Positions 1-11,479 of a stretch of 64,000 nucleotides of DNA are shown piece by piece. Made by a program: the position numbers and the translations under genes. The notes beneath the pieces are model-generated. The model did not search any database, was not told the origin of the DNA, and worked only from the letters and a program-made list of their open reading frames with translations. The DNA comes from Geosiphon pyriformis (taxonomy: Eukaryota; Glomeromycota; Glomeromycetes; Archaeosporales; Geosiphonaceae): assembly GCA_016748015.1 (NCBI GenBank), contig JAAOMT010000494.1, positions 550,190 through 614,189 of the forward strand, read 5' to 3'. How positions within the stretch are numbered: the stretch's first letter is position 1; each line of letters opens with the position of its first letter.

Positions 1-84
1 ATTATGCTTTGTTCAATAGAGTGTTATGTCTGGTTTGAGCTTGCTGTTATCTCATGTTTTGCAAATGTTCTATTTGTATGTTTC

Positions 85-396
85 AGATGGTGTTGTGTAT
101 ACTGCTTTGTGTAAAAGCATTGTGTTTAAGGAATGGTGTTTGGAGACTGTGTTCTCTTCTGATAGTATCAAAGTTGCCAATTGTAAGATAGTTAATTTGG
201 TGTGAAATTTGGGAATGGCTTATTAGATTGAGGTGCAGATAATTAGAGCTAAGTACAAGGCAATTATGAAAAAAAATAGCCTGGTTGCACATAATGGTTT
301 AGTGTCACCTAAGATTTGTGGTCTGTTGACTTTGCTCTCTAATAATATTGTTAAGTTGCTTGGAATTGTGGAGATACATGATATTAGTTTTGGTTT
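85..396 (+). pseudogene. C-terminal fragment of a decayed retroelement-like ORF
   Basis: One frame stays readable for about 100 codons from the DGVVYTALCKSIVF segment to a terminal SFGF-stop, with two internal stops (TGA near 204, TAG near 222). After it the sequence becomes featureless AT-rich DNA. The style (IRAKYKAIM, VKLLGIVEIHDISFG) reminds me of C-terminal parts of repetitive non-LTR-retrotransposon-associated ORFs in AM fungi, but that is memory, not a search. It lies opposite in strand to the ORF1 remnant at 2265-4026, so it is probably a separate insertion. Confidence 0.35.
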
Positions 397-420
397 CTGA
401 AGCTTTTGCAGTTTTTTTTA

Positions 421-2264
421 GTACTAATAATATAGTAACTGTTATAATAGATTTATAATATTGCTCTAATTAGCCCAAGTAGCTGGTTACATATAGAAAA
501 TGCATAATTTGCATCTAGTTTAAATTACTTAGTTTAATGTATTGTACTAAGTGACTTTTGGGCTTTATTTATTAAATATTAATTATAATAAAAAATAGTT
601 TTAGAACTAACATAATTATTGTTTTTTTGATTAATAATATTAATTAAAACTAATCTGCATTAATATATATTTTGACTTTTATATATTATTAAATCTATTA
701 ACAAATTATTAACAATTTTATTTATATATATAATAAAAGCTGTTTATAAAAGATTTTTTATTGTTGTTAAAAAACATTTTTATAATAAAAATTATTTTAA
801 AATCAATTGTTTGTATTATAAAAAAATTAACTTTTTTGATTATGTATTTATATATAAATTAAATAAAATATTTTGTTTAAATTTATTATTAAAGATAGCT
901 AATATTTGGATTTTATTAAAAAGTGTGATTTAATTATTATTTTTAATTTTATATATTTTAATATTATATAAATTAAATAACAGTTTATATACTACTTTCT
1001 ATAAAAATTTTGTGTTTTATAATTAATTAATAAAATTAATTTCAATTTTTTTTTAATATTAAAACAACTATTATTAAGTTAATAAATTTTGTAAAAAGTT
1101 TAATTTTATATTACAAAAACAGAATTTAATTATATAAATCTAAGTATAAAATAACTATAAAAAAGTAATTTAGTATTAAATAATAAGTCAATATTTTATA
1201 ATTTGTGTAGACTATTATGTAAATTTTTTAATAGAATTTTTTACTTATTATTAACTTTAAATATATTTATAATTATTTTTTTTAGATTTAGATAATTTAA
1301 TTTATATAATAATAAGTATATAATATTGTTACATATTAGAGTAATAAGCTAATAAATAGCAAAATAAAACAAAATTATATGATAAAAAAAAAATAAAAAG
1401 AAATTCAACTTTAAAAAACAAATTAAATTGGTATAAATTCAATGTATAAAATTAGTTTTATAAATATTTTAGTTATTACTCTTTCTAAAAAATAACAAAA
1501 AAATTTAAAAATAAAAAAATAATATATATTATTAATAAAAAATAATATATTGATATAATTCTATGTTTTATGTTAATATTCTTAAAATTTAATATCAAAT
1601 ATTAATTGTATTTTTAATAATATTTATTTAATAATTTTTAAAACTAATAATTACAGATAAATACTAACATGTAATTTTTTATTACAAAGATGTTTAGATA
1701 TTTAAAGAAAATTGAAAAAAAATAAGTAAATTAGAAAGAATTAAATATTTAGAAAGAATTTTTATTACTTTGATTTATACATGTTTTATATATTTAAATA
1801 TGCTCTTTTAAAGTTAAAAAATACATTAATTATATAATTATTCAAAATAATTAATAATCAAGTTAGTAATTAGATTAATAATTAAGTTATTAATTAGATT
1901 AATAATTATGATCTAAAAATAAAATAGTTAATTATAATATTAATGATTAATACATATAATAACTAATAAAAACTATAAATTTTATTTATATAGTATAATT
2001 TAAATTAACTTATATAATTAATTACATATAGTAAATATGTAAGTCATATTTAATTATAAATACTTAGTTTGTTTATATATACTAAATAGTAAATAAATTA
2101 TATTTATTAATAATATATATATATAAAAATTTTTTTTTTAATTACATTATAACAAAGTGTATTCAAACATTATTTAATACACTGTATCATTATGGAATTA
2201 TAATTAGATGTGTTTCATGCTTTTTCTACATATGGCCAACCACTTAAGTCAGTCAAAACACCAA
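421..2264. other. AT-rich stretch without recognisable genes
   Basis: This stretch is almost entirely A and T, with homopolymer runs and short degenerate repeats such as alternating 'ttaattagattaataatta' near 1860-1910. I see no reading frame, LTR terminus, knuckle or RT motif. It looks like fully eroded repeat or intergenic DNA. Confidence 0.6.
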
Positions 2265-4026
2265 CTAAGCTGAATTAAAAGAAGCCAGAAGAAAACCCAG
2301 CTTACCAAGTCTCTTAATAATACCATTTAAATTTCTAGAATCAAAAATAAACTCACTGGAAAACAATCTAGTTTTTTCACTGCTACCTTTAACTTCAAGA
2401 CTACACATTTGCCACAAAGCAACTACATGATCAACTGTATCTTTACTCAATAGAGAAGTCTTGACAACACTAATATTACTATTATCAAGATTACCAAATT
2501 CCATCTCAGTCTTAAGACTGGCAAAATGCTTAGACAAACTAACCAAAAGATTAGCAAAGCCATTGGAGGCATTACACATAATTAGAAGATCTTTTTCAAC
2601 TTTAGGAGCCTTGGCAGCATTGTCATTCAGAAGAGCAGTAACCAAAATAACCAAAGAACTAATTGGTTTAATAACAGACTTAACCAAAGCAGACAGATCT
2701 GAAATCTGTTTTTCCATAGAATCTAACCTAAGCTTAACAACAGAGTCAACAACAGGCACAGCAAAAGATGCAGCAAGCAAAAGAGCCAGTGGAACAGAAG
2801 CCACCAAAGAAAAAAATCCAAAAACAGTTGGAGGAACAGAAGCTTTAGCATAAGAAACATTATTCACAAAATATGAATTGACTACTTTGGGAATCTTGGA
2901 AAGAAAAGACAAAGACATCTTACAGTTAACAGCCAGATGGCCAGTTTCTTAGCACCTAAAACAATGCTGACAACCAAAAATTTCCCACCAGATATGGCAT
3001 TTTCTTAGTGTGCCAGTTTTGACAACAGCAAGATCCAAATCAGCTTGAGACCCAAATATAATCAAAGCAAAATAGAAACAATGACCAAAATTAGGAGACC
3101 AAGAAATAAAACAAGTTTGACCACCAACTTGAGAAATCATATTACTGATTTTAAAGGCAGTGCAATCAAGAAAAAGGTTGACCAACTTGGTCTTAAACCT
3201 ATCACAAAACACAATTGTATCCTGTTGATTCTCCAAAGAGAAGATTCTAATACTATTTTTGCCTATCAAGACTAATCAATGATTCAAAACAGATACAGCA
3301 GAGTTTAGTTTCTCAAAATAAACCATCACATATTGCCAAATGCCAGCAGACTTCAGCACAACATGAGTGACATTACCAAACACACTAAAAGCTGTCTTAA
3401 TGTCAGCAGCAGATACACCCAAAGGCATATCATGCAGCACAACAGCAGCAGAAGGGGAACCAGACTCAGAAATTACCAAAGACTTGGCAATTTTGAGAGT
3501 AGTCAAATATACAGAGCTTGTAAACTCAACCAAAAATGCAGTTTTCAAAGACACTTAAGAAGCAAACTCCACATAAAACAGCTTCACATTGTCTTTTAAT
3601 ACTAACTTTGCATCCAAGAAACCATGTATTGACTAAAAAACAGTCTTAACATGAGCCAATTTGATCTTAAAAGTAATACCAGACACCAAAGTAGAGGCCA
3701 CCCATCCAGTGAACCTTTGATAACTAGTAATAGTTTCCCAAATACCACCAGAAATAGTATCAGAAACTAGAGAAGAAGATAATTCAGTTTCTATTTGATC
3801 AGCCCAGTTCTCAAAAACAGATAACCCAACAGAAAAAGATTGTTTTGCTTCTAAAACTGGCAATAATCTACCAGAAGACACCATATTTGGCAACATAACC
3901 AGTGGTTGATTTAGATTTATCTTGGATAATATACCAAATAATACTATAGAGATCTCATCTAAAATCTCATTGGGAACCACAAAGAAGTTTGGTGTAACAA
4001 TAGCAGAGACAAGCAACTGCTCCCAT
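2265..4026 (-). pseudogene. LINE-type ORF1, C-terminal part: RRM-like domain plus CCHC zinc knuckle, broken
   Basis: Read on the minus strand this is a long frame with a few stops and small shifts. Around 3280-3480 it holds an RRM-like fold pattern (AAVVLHDMPLGVSAADIKTA, VFGNVTHVVL). It then leads to a CX2CX4HX4C zinc knuckle near 2915-2965 (C-F-R-C ... H-L-A-V-N-C) in which one spacer codon is TAA. A Ser/Ala/Leu-rich C-terminal region with a possible coiled coil follows to 2265. RRM plus zinc knuckle is typical of ORF1 nucleic-acid chaperone proteins of non-LTR retrotransposons. The N-terminal part lies at 14218-14616, split off by insertion of element G1. No ORF2 (RT) follows downstream, so this copy is truncated as well as broken. 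Confidence 0.6.
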
Positions 4027-5099
4027 TGTTACGGGTAAACTTGGCGGGTATGAGAAATGGTAATGTTTAGTGTTCTCAATTATTGATAATATGTCTTTCA
4101 TGTAATTCTGTTGGCTTAGTCTTGATTATCAGTCTCTAAAGATCTATTTCTAGATGTAAATTTACCCATTGAGTTCTTTTGTTATAAGGCACAGAGTTTG
4201 TTTTTTGTCAATTGCAACATTTTCTGTAAATGTGAACTTTCTTTTCCGAACTAACGAGCACAGTCATTAGGATCTGGTGTTGTCTTTTTGCCTTTTTGGT
4301 AAGCTAACAAAATAATGTTAATATCCAAAACTTAGGAGGAGCTTCCTTTTTTTACCAGGCTATTACGAAGTCTATTCCCAAACAGTCAATTTTACTATAT
4401 TGCCACTTTACAAAAAAATAAGAAAGAAAAAGAAAAGGAAAAGAAAAAAAAAGAAAAAAAAAGAAAGAAAAGATAAATTAGTATTGTCAATTGCCATGAT
4501 CAAGAGTAATTGGTCCAAATCATTGATCATTTAAGATGGTTATGCTAAAAGCATTTGTTCTAGAACAAAGGTATAAGACAAGGGTTAATTCACGTAAATT
4601 CTACAAAGTTCGGAAACATGAATTTGTAACTCTGATTTCTTTAATAATTGGTTTATTTCAGAAAATAAAATAGGGAGGATAATAAATAATGAAGGGGTAT
4701 AGATATTTAATTCTTGTTTAAAGATTCATATCTATCTATCTGTCTGCCTTTTCTAACTTCTACAACTACTTGCTTTTATATATTTTTTTGGTTTTACAGG
4801 ATTGCTTTCAATTGTCTTGCTATTGCTAGCTATTGCTTTGTTATTTCTGTTATTGCTTCATTTTTCTACATTATCACTAGTTATCTTATGTTATAACACA
4901 TTATCTGACATTATTACATGTTATTCTGTGTTATCCTGCATTATAACATGTTATCTTACATTATTACGTGCTATTCTGTATTATTCTGCGTTATAACACA
5001 TTATCCTATGTTATAATATGTTATCCAACATTATTGCATTATTCTGTATTATGTTACATTTTTTTATAACTTTGGATCGGTTTTTCTATTCAGATAACA
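4027..5099 (-). repeat. G1 3' LTR
   Basis: Begins TGTTAC and ends ATAACA on the plus strand, as a paired inverted terminus. It aligns along its whole length with 13155-14217. Its right half (about 4860-5060) is an array of short units around the palindrome ATAACATGTTAT (for example 4943-4954). Apparent plus-strand ORFs at 4714-5206 lie wholly in this array and are not genes. Confidence 0.88.
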
Positions 5100-5114
5100 T
5101 TATCTCTTTCTTTT

Positions 5115-5921
5115 TAAAATTGAGTTTCTGCGAAACCATATATATCTGTTATCATGGCTTTATTTATGTAATATTTGATTGTTGTCTCAAGTATTGCCTT
5201 TTGTAGGTCTTTGAACTGTTGATTGGTTATTTGTCCTATGTTGTTAACCATTATGGTTTTTATAGATCTATTCAGTAGTACATTTGGACAATGTTGGAAG
5301 GTGGCATATAGTCAGTATGCTACTTTGTAATGTAGGATCAGATTGTTTTTTCCTACAAATTTTTCTACTTGTTGTATTGCTTCTTTGTTGAACGTTTTCT
5401 GGCTGAGGTCTTTGTATAATGTCTTCAAGTCAAGCTGTTCTCCAATTTTGTAGAACTAATAAGCTGGAAGAAGTTTTTTTTTCCATTCTTGGGTATTGTC
5501 AGATGTTCACTCTTCTGTTTCAGGGAGTTTGGTCCCACGAGCTAAAGCTTTTTTATTTTTTCGAGCTTAGAGACCAAGTATCTTCTTTTGTAACTTTTTT
5601 TTTGTTCTTTGCCTCTTTCTTCTTCACCTCCTGTCCAAAGGCAATTTTTCCTTCAACATTGCTTTTTGGGTGGTGGGTAGAGAAGGGAATGTTTAGTTCT
5701 AATTGAACTTTTGTCCTCCCCTCTTTTGCTTTTATCTTTGTACTGTATTTTTTTTTATTAATTGTTATTTCTATTTGAGATGTTGATTTTTGAATTGTTT
5801 CAAATAATTGTTTAGATAATTTTAAAATTTGATTTAAAAGATCCATGTTGAAATTTCTATCATTTTTTGCTGATTTTTGGATGCTATATATATTTGAATT
5901 CCCCAATTTAATTTGCTGCAC
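5115..5921 (-). pseudogene. G1 extra ORF (ORF3) between integrase and 3' LTR
   Basis: A lysine-rich reading frame starts near 5921 (methionine-initiated piece 5553-5921) and continues with shifts to the purine tract next to the LTR. It matches, in order and position, the extra ORF of element C at 37960-38540. Both share a segment of the type I-x-I-T/V-I-N followed by a basic stretch, and a C-terminal stretch of the form F-Q-(N/H)-x-x-x-(I/V)-L-L. I recognise no known domain, signal peptide or membrane span. An envelope gene is unlikely because no hydrophobic fusion or anchor segment is visible. Confidence 0.55.
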
Positions 5922-5926
5922 ATTGT

Positions 5927-7110
5927 CTACATTTCAATAATGATAATTGGTTTCAGATCTTGTGATATATCTTCTGGTCTGATTAATGAAATTTGTATTC
6001 CTAGTTGAAATATTGATGATGATAATTTCTGTTTTGCATGATAAATTTTTAACTGATTTCCATGTGCTACTTTCTTTAAAATCCTGTCTTCTAATTGTAG
6101 TTTGTAAGCTTCATTTCCTAAAGCTTTGTGTATATAGAATAGACCATCCCACTTTGGGTTGAACTTTCCACTCCACTGTTTCTCAGCTTTTGTACAATAT
6201 AACAGTACCTGGTCTCCAATCTTGAATTTCATTAGTTGTTTAGATAGGCAATTGTCATGTCTTTTCTTTTGTTGTTTTTGAGCATTACTAATGTTATCAG
6301 CTGCTGTTCTTTGATTGTTTTCTAACATTTCCATTAGCTAGTACATTCTGTGGTACAAGGTAGCTTTAAAATTCTCTTCAGTGATTGTTTCTGTTGGATA
6401 GGACAATATTTCTCATTCAATAGGTAATGTAGCTTTCCTTCCATAGACTAGTTTAAATGGTGTAAAGTGTGTCATATTTTGCTTTAGTATTCGGTATGCA
6501 AAAAGTACTAAAAGTATGAATAGGTTCTATTCTTGTTCATTTTTTTGACTTATTTTTGCTAGTGCTTCACACAGTGTTCGGTTAAACTGTTTTACCAGTT
6601 TATTAGTTTGTGAGTAGTATGGTGACAATAAAGGACATTTTATACCAAACTGTTGGCTTAATTCTGTTAACGTATTATTGATGAAATGCATTCCTTGATC
6701 GGATAACAATTCTTTTGGACATTCATGTCAGCAAATTAGGTCTTGATGTACAAACTTGGCTACTGTTTTGGCATTGGCCACTTGAATTGCTCTGGCTTCT
6801 GGCCATTTTGTAAGATAATTAATGACTACAGTGATATACTAATTTCTTTTAGATGTAATTGAGAGAGGACCAACCAAATCGATCTCAATTCTATCAAATG
6901 GATTTCCAACTGGAATGGGTCAAAGTGGTTCTGTTGATCTTGCTCCTTCTCTTTGCTGGCATGTGTCACAATTGAGCATGTATTTGAAAATGTCTTTGTA
7001 TATCATTGGCCAATAATATAAATTTAGTGTTCTTTTGAAGGTAGCATCTTTGTTAAAGTGTCCTGACATCGGATCTGAGTGCATACTATATAGTATAGTT
7101 TCTCTTTCAC
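5927..7110 (-). pseudogene. G1 integrase
   Basis: The order on the minus strand is an HHCC-type zinc region (MHSDPM-S-GHF ... C-D-T-C near 6950-7085), then the DDE core with IDLVGPL (near 6870), SDQGMHF (near 6700) and LVKQFNRTL (near 6590), then a long C-terminal domain with KFKIGDQVLLY. The third catalytic acid, E in the usual L-V-E-R-F-N-R-T, is K here (GAA to AAA). Stops interrupt the frame near 6840, 6725, 6530 and 6410. Integrase inserts the cDNA copy in the nucleus; this copy is inactive by inspection. Confidence 0.85.
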
Positions 7111-8640
7111 TGTCTTTGATTAATCATTGTGGGGTAGAGTGGTTTTGGTGTTCTCGTTGATATAGTTGGTTGTCTTGAATAAAATAATTTCGGGCTTGTT
7201 TTCTTATGATACTTTGTTTCTGTTGAGATAATATCTTCTTGAAACATAGTGTTAATAGATACTAATATAGTTGTTGATAAGTAAGTGTGTTCATGGATCT
7301 GGAATTAGGTTTGTGGCATCCTCAACAAACTGTCGGTATTGGTGTTCTTGGATTCTTCTTTGTAATGGACTTTGAGTAAAAATTGTTGCAGATAAGTACT
7401 TTATCTTGCATATTTTCCTTCTAATTGTGGATTATTGAGTAACCAAATAAGTCTTTTGTGATTAATATATAGGTCAAATGGTTGACTGAAGTAATGTTTC
7501 CAAGTCTGTATGGTCCAATAAATGGCAAGACATTCTAGATCTGTTGTGCTGTAATTCTTTTCTGTTGGGCTCATGCTGCGACTGGTGTAAGCAACTGAAT
7601 GTTTTCTATTGTTTGGTCCTATCTAGAATAATACTGCTCCTAAAGCATTTTTCAAGGCATCCATAGTGACAATAAACCATTTAGTAAAATTTGGGTAGAT
7701 CAGGATGGGAGATGTAATCAATCACTGCTTGAAATAGTTGAATGCTTTTTGTTGATTTTTCTTTTACAAGTATGATATGTATTTAGACAACAATTGATGG
7801 AGTGGTTTTGTGATGTTTAAGAAACCTTTAACAAATTGATGATAATATCCTGCCAATTCTAGAAATCTTCATAATTCTCTGAGGTTGATTGGAACTGGAA
7901 AATCCTTGACTTTTTGTACTTTATCTGGATCGGGTTTAACTCCATTTTTACCAATTACATGTCCTAGGAACTTTAACTTGGTTTTTCCAAAGAAGCACTT
8001 CTCAGGATTGAGTTTCAATTCAGCACTATAAAGACATTCGAAGACTTGTTGCAGGTAGAGCAAATAATCATCGAATGTTTCGGAGAACACATTTGTGTCA
8101 TCTAAGTAGACTACTACTGATTTCCAAAGAATTCCTTTGTATACTACATCTATCAGGTGTTGAAACATGACAAAAGCATTACAAAGTCCAAAAGGCATTA
8201 TATTAAACTTGAAGTTTCCATCTCAAGTGGTAAACACTGTTTTTTCTTTGTCTTTGAGGTCTATTTCAACTTGCCAATAACCACTTACTAGATCTAATGA
8301 CAAAAACCATTTCTTTTTTCCTAGATTGTTCAGAATTTCTTAGATGAGGGAAGTAAAATAACTATTTCCTTACATAATACTATTTAATTTTTGGTAATTC
8401 ATACAGAATTGTACCTTTCCATTTTTCTTGGTGACCAGGACTACTGGAGAAGACCAAGGGCTTAACAATTCTTTAATTAAGCTGTTATTAAGCATCCATT
8501 GCACTTCTTGCTTAATTAAGTTATCGCCAAATGGAAGTACACAATAAACTTGTTGCTTAATCAGTTGAGTGTCTCCCATATCAATCTGATGCTTTATGAT
8601 GTCAGTATGTTTGAACTCATTTTCGCTGGCAAAGACATTG
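7110..8640 (-). pseudogene. G1 reverse transcriptase and RNase H
   Basis: RT motifs are readable in order: SPWSSPVVLVTKKNGKVQF (near 8410-8465), MPFGLCNAFVMFQHL (near 8150-8200), VVVYLDDTNVFSETF (near 8070-8125) and LKFLGHVIGKNG (near 7945-7975). The catalytic YLDD box is intact, unlike in elements A, B and C. RNase H follows with SVAYTSRSMSPTEKNY (near 7555-7605) and a readable middle part. In-frame stops occur repeatedly. RT/RNase H makes double-stranded cDNA from element RNA. Confidence 0.88.
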
Positions 8641-8645
8641 GCATG

Positions 8646-9560
8646 CTAATTCAGAAGGACTTTGAGTTGCATTTGTTGCAGGGTACTTAAGTTTCCTAAA
8701 TTCAATTTATTGATCTCTTCTGGTGTGAACAAGTAACTTTCTTTTGGCAAATTCCATACTTGTGAGATAATGTCGCAGAATAAGAATAATTGTGCGAAGT
8801 CTGGAATGAACTGGAGTTTTTCAGAATTCTGAATATCTGTAAATATGGAACTGATGAGGGTTCCTTCAGGGATTTCAATAACATCTTCTGTCAAGTTGTA
8901 AATGGGAATTTTGAAATGTTTATGGGCTTTGGCCGGTAGGTATAGATTAGCAACATCAGCTAGGGAACAGATTTCAGGACTGGCTTTGAATAACAGAGCT
9001 TGATCTTAGATCTTTCAATTCACCTTGAGAATGTATTGTCAATATGGGGGAATGAAGATGATGGTGTCAGTGTAGATAAATTCTATCTAGTCACTGTCTT
9101 CCTCCGTGAAATTAACTGGTACATTTCCTCTTCCACTTGATTCAAACCTGTTGATTTCTCAGGCAGTGAGGCTTAATTTTTCTCGAATTGTTACCGGAGT
9201 CAATTGGGGTATTTTGACTAAAAGTAGAAAGATAGCTTGGGCAATCTTTTTTTGTGATTCTATTTTGTAAGGTCTGTCTGAATTGTTCTGTAGCATTATG
9301 ATGATGTTCTCCATGTAACCAGCATTGATGATTCCTCCTTTTATGTCAATTTTTTTCTTGGCTAGACTAGATTGAGAGGCAACTTGTACTATTGTACTAA
9401 CAGAAATTTTTAACACTATCTTAAGATCTATTTTTACAAAGGAATGTGGAGCTATAATAATGGGTGATTGTCTGGGGTATTATAAGTCGAAATTAGCATT
9501 AGTGTCATGTGCTCTTTTAGGACAGATTCCTTCCTTATTGTCACTGTACCATTTTAGCTC
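8646..9560 (-). pseudogene. G1 dUTPase-like domain plus linker to RT
   Basis: Minus-strand motifs match the five-motif order of trimeric dUTPases (Pfam dUTPase family). They are SSLAKKKIDIKGG (motif 2), GGIINAGYMENI (motif 3, catalytic Asp replaced by Asn, Tyr kept), KKIAQAIFLLLVKI (motif 4) and, after a stop, ESSGRG (motif 5, glycine-rich). The first motif lies before 9420 and is damaged. A linker of about 150 residues rich in beta-type sequence (EIPEGTLISSIFT) connects to RT. dUTPase hydrolyses dUTP to dUMP and keeps uracil out of newly made DNA. The family call rests on motif order and spacing only. Confidence 0.75.
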
Positions 9561-9619
9561 TAGTTTTTTGGATAGGTCGGGATATGCGAAATATTGTTCT
9601 GTTTTGGTATTCTCAGTTG

Positions 9620-10340
9620 GATCTTAAAATAACATGTCCTCAGTGATCAATACCTCTTCTTCTTTAGGCTCAGGTAGTTCAGTGATTGGAAACAGTATTC
9701 TTGGAGGCAGATTAAACATGAGATCACATTTGTCGTAGTACTGAAAGTGACAGAAGATCAAACAGTAATCACACAGTTTGGTATTCAAATTGGCTAATCT
9801 TTGCTCTTGTTCTTTTCGAGTTGGGGCCAATTCCTAATATTGGTTCTGAAATGCATTTGGGTTATCTGTAAAGAAATCATCTGCAGGGTAGTCAGATCTA
9901 TTATATTCAGACATCCAGGAGTTATCCTTAATTTTTCATATCTCTTTGGGTGTGGTGCTTTTGGCTTTAGCACTTGCTATTCTCCAGATTTTGTGATCAT
10001 TGTGTAGATAACCATCCAACTTGTTAAGTGCTCATTTCTAAGTGTTCTCGATGGAGTTCCCTTTTGTACCCAATCGTTGATTAATATGGTGTATTGACAA
10101 GCCTTATTGCATGTTCCTCTTCTACTAGACACATCATTCCAAAGTCCTTTATCAGACAGGATCTCGCTATATGTAAGGCATGGCATGTTGTCCCACTTGT
10201 CTTGTCATTTTGGTCATCCAAATCTTTCCAGTAAACAAAGTCTGCAGTAGTGTTTGGTGGTGGTGGGCCATTCTTTGTTGTCTCTGATATATGTGCCCAT
10301 AGTGGATAGCTTCTTTCCACAATTAACACATATTAGTCTT
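9620..10340 (-). pseudogene. G1 Cys-rich module and spacer between protease and dUTPase
   Basis: Around 10080-10330 the minus strand reads a Cys-rich stretch containing KHYCRLCLLERFG, KWDNMPCL, LWNDVSSRRGTCNKACQYTI and LINDW. The same pattern recurs in A, B and C (CxxC, then KWDNxPCL, then T-C-x-K-x-C-Q-Y-T-I). A second short Cys/His-like patch (LCDYCLIFCHFQYYDKC) lies near 9725-9785, followed by an acidic Pro/Glu stretch. It is probably a zinc-binding module; I know no named family for it. Confidence 0.55.
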
Positions 10341-10679
10341 AGAGATTGGTAAAATAGATTTCTTTGGTCTGAAGTTATGTATCCTATTAATGATGATTGG
10401 GACTCTTCTTCAGCTCTGTCTTTTCCTTTTTCTTCCCAGATTGGTGATGGGAGTAGTTTAGTTCAATAATTATCCATCCATGAAATCTGATAGGTCTCGA
10501 TAGTTGGTAGCAGTGGGGTGTCTTCAAATTCAATAAGAGGTTCCTCAGTATGTTGGGTTTTAAAGTGTCCATACATAGCTGGGATTCGGACATGCTGTCT
10601 GTTAAACATGAGTTGAAGTTCTTGAGTGTTTCAGTCAAGAGTAGCATTGGCTTTTAACAACAAATTGTTTTCTATTAGA

Positions 10680-11000
10680 GCTTGATATTAAGTAGCTTTC
10701 ATGACAAGTACTTTGGTAGGGATCTGAATTCTATTAATCTTAAAGGAGAAGTTGTTAATTTCTCCTATTGGGGTTTTTGTGTTTCCATCCACTGTGATGA
10801 TCTGAGCAGTAGCAGCACGGTCTACTTGGTAACTTAGTTGGTCCATGAGCTGCTTCATGATTATGCTACTAGCTAATCTACTATCCAGGATTAATTTAAT
10901 GTCTATTCCTCCAACTCTGGTATTGGTGTATAGAGCTGTTATTAGTTTATCTTGATTGATGGCTGCTCTACTAAAAAGACTATGGGTGTTCAAATTATTA
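10680..11000 (-). pseudogene. G1 retropepsin (aspartic protease), active site changed
   Basis: The frame shows IKLILDSRLASSIIMKQLMD then VDGNTKTPIGEI, the usual D-S-G-A ... beta-strand layout of retropepsins. The active-site triad is D-S-R instead of D-S-G (GGA to AGA class change). Retropepsin processes the Gag-Pol polyprotein. It lies between the Gag knuckle and the Cys-rich module, as in elements A to C. Confidence 0.75.
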
Positions 11001-11479
11001 ATGTCGAAAGGAAATATGGCAGTTAGAGTGGTGTCTTTGGTAATAGTGGCAGGATATTGCTTTTTGTTTGCTTGAAAGGTTGAGAGATTTGTTCTACATC
11101 CTCTCTTTTCACAGGTGTAGATTTGTCAAAACCCTGGTCTTCCATAAGACCGAAATAGAAAGCTTGATTTGGGTATCCAGTTGGTGTTAGTTGAGATTGG
11201 GCAGGACCGCAAGAGATTGGTCGAGACAGTCCACTATTGGTTTGCACTTAATTGTTGTTGGGATTCTTCTATCTCTGATTATAGTCTATGGTTCAAAGTT
11301 TGGATAGGCTGTAAGAAAAAGTTTGATAGTAAGAGATTGCTTGTGTCATCAGTGGTGGTTGATAATAATTCTGGGGTGGTGGTTAAATGTACGGGACTTG
11401 TTGTGCATATTGGGGCAGTTGATTCTGAGGTATAAAATATTGGGGTACCATGCTTTGCTAATATCTGGGTTGCTGGTAT

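Noticed and set aside
4714-5206. Overlapping hydrophobic ORFs (also 13832-14114) resembling small membrane proteins
   Set aside because: They lie in the AT-rich array of the G1 LTRs and recur in both LTRs; hydrophobicity comes from T-rich codons.
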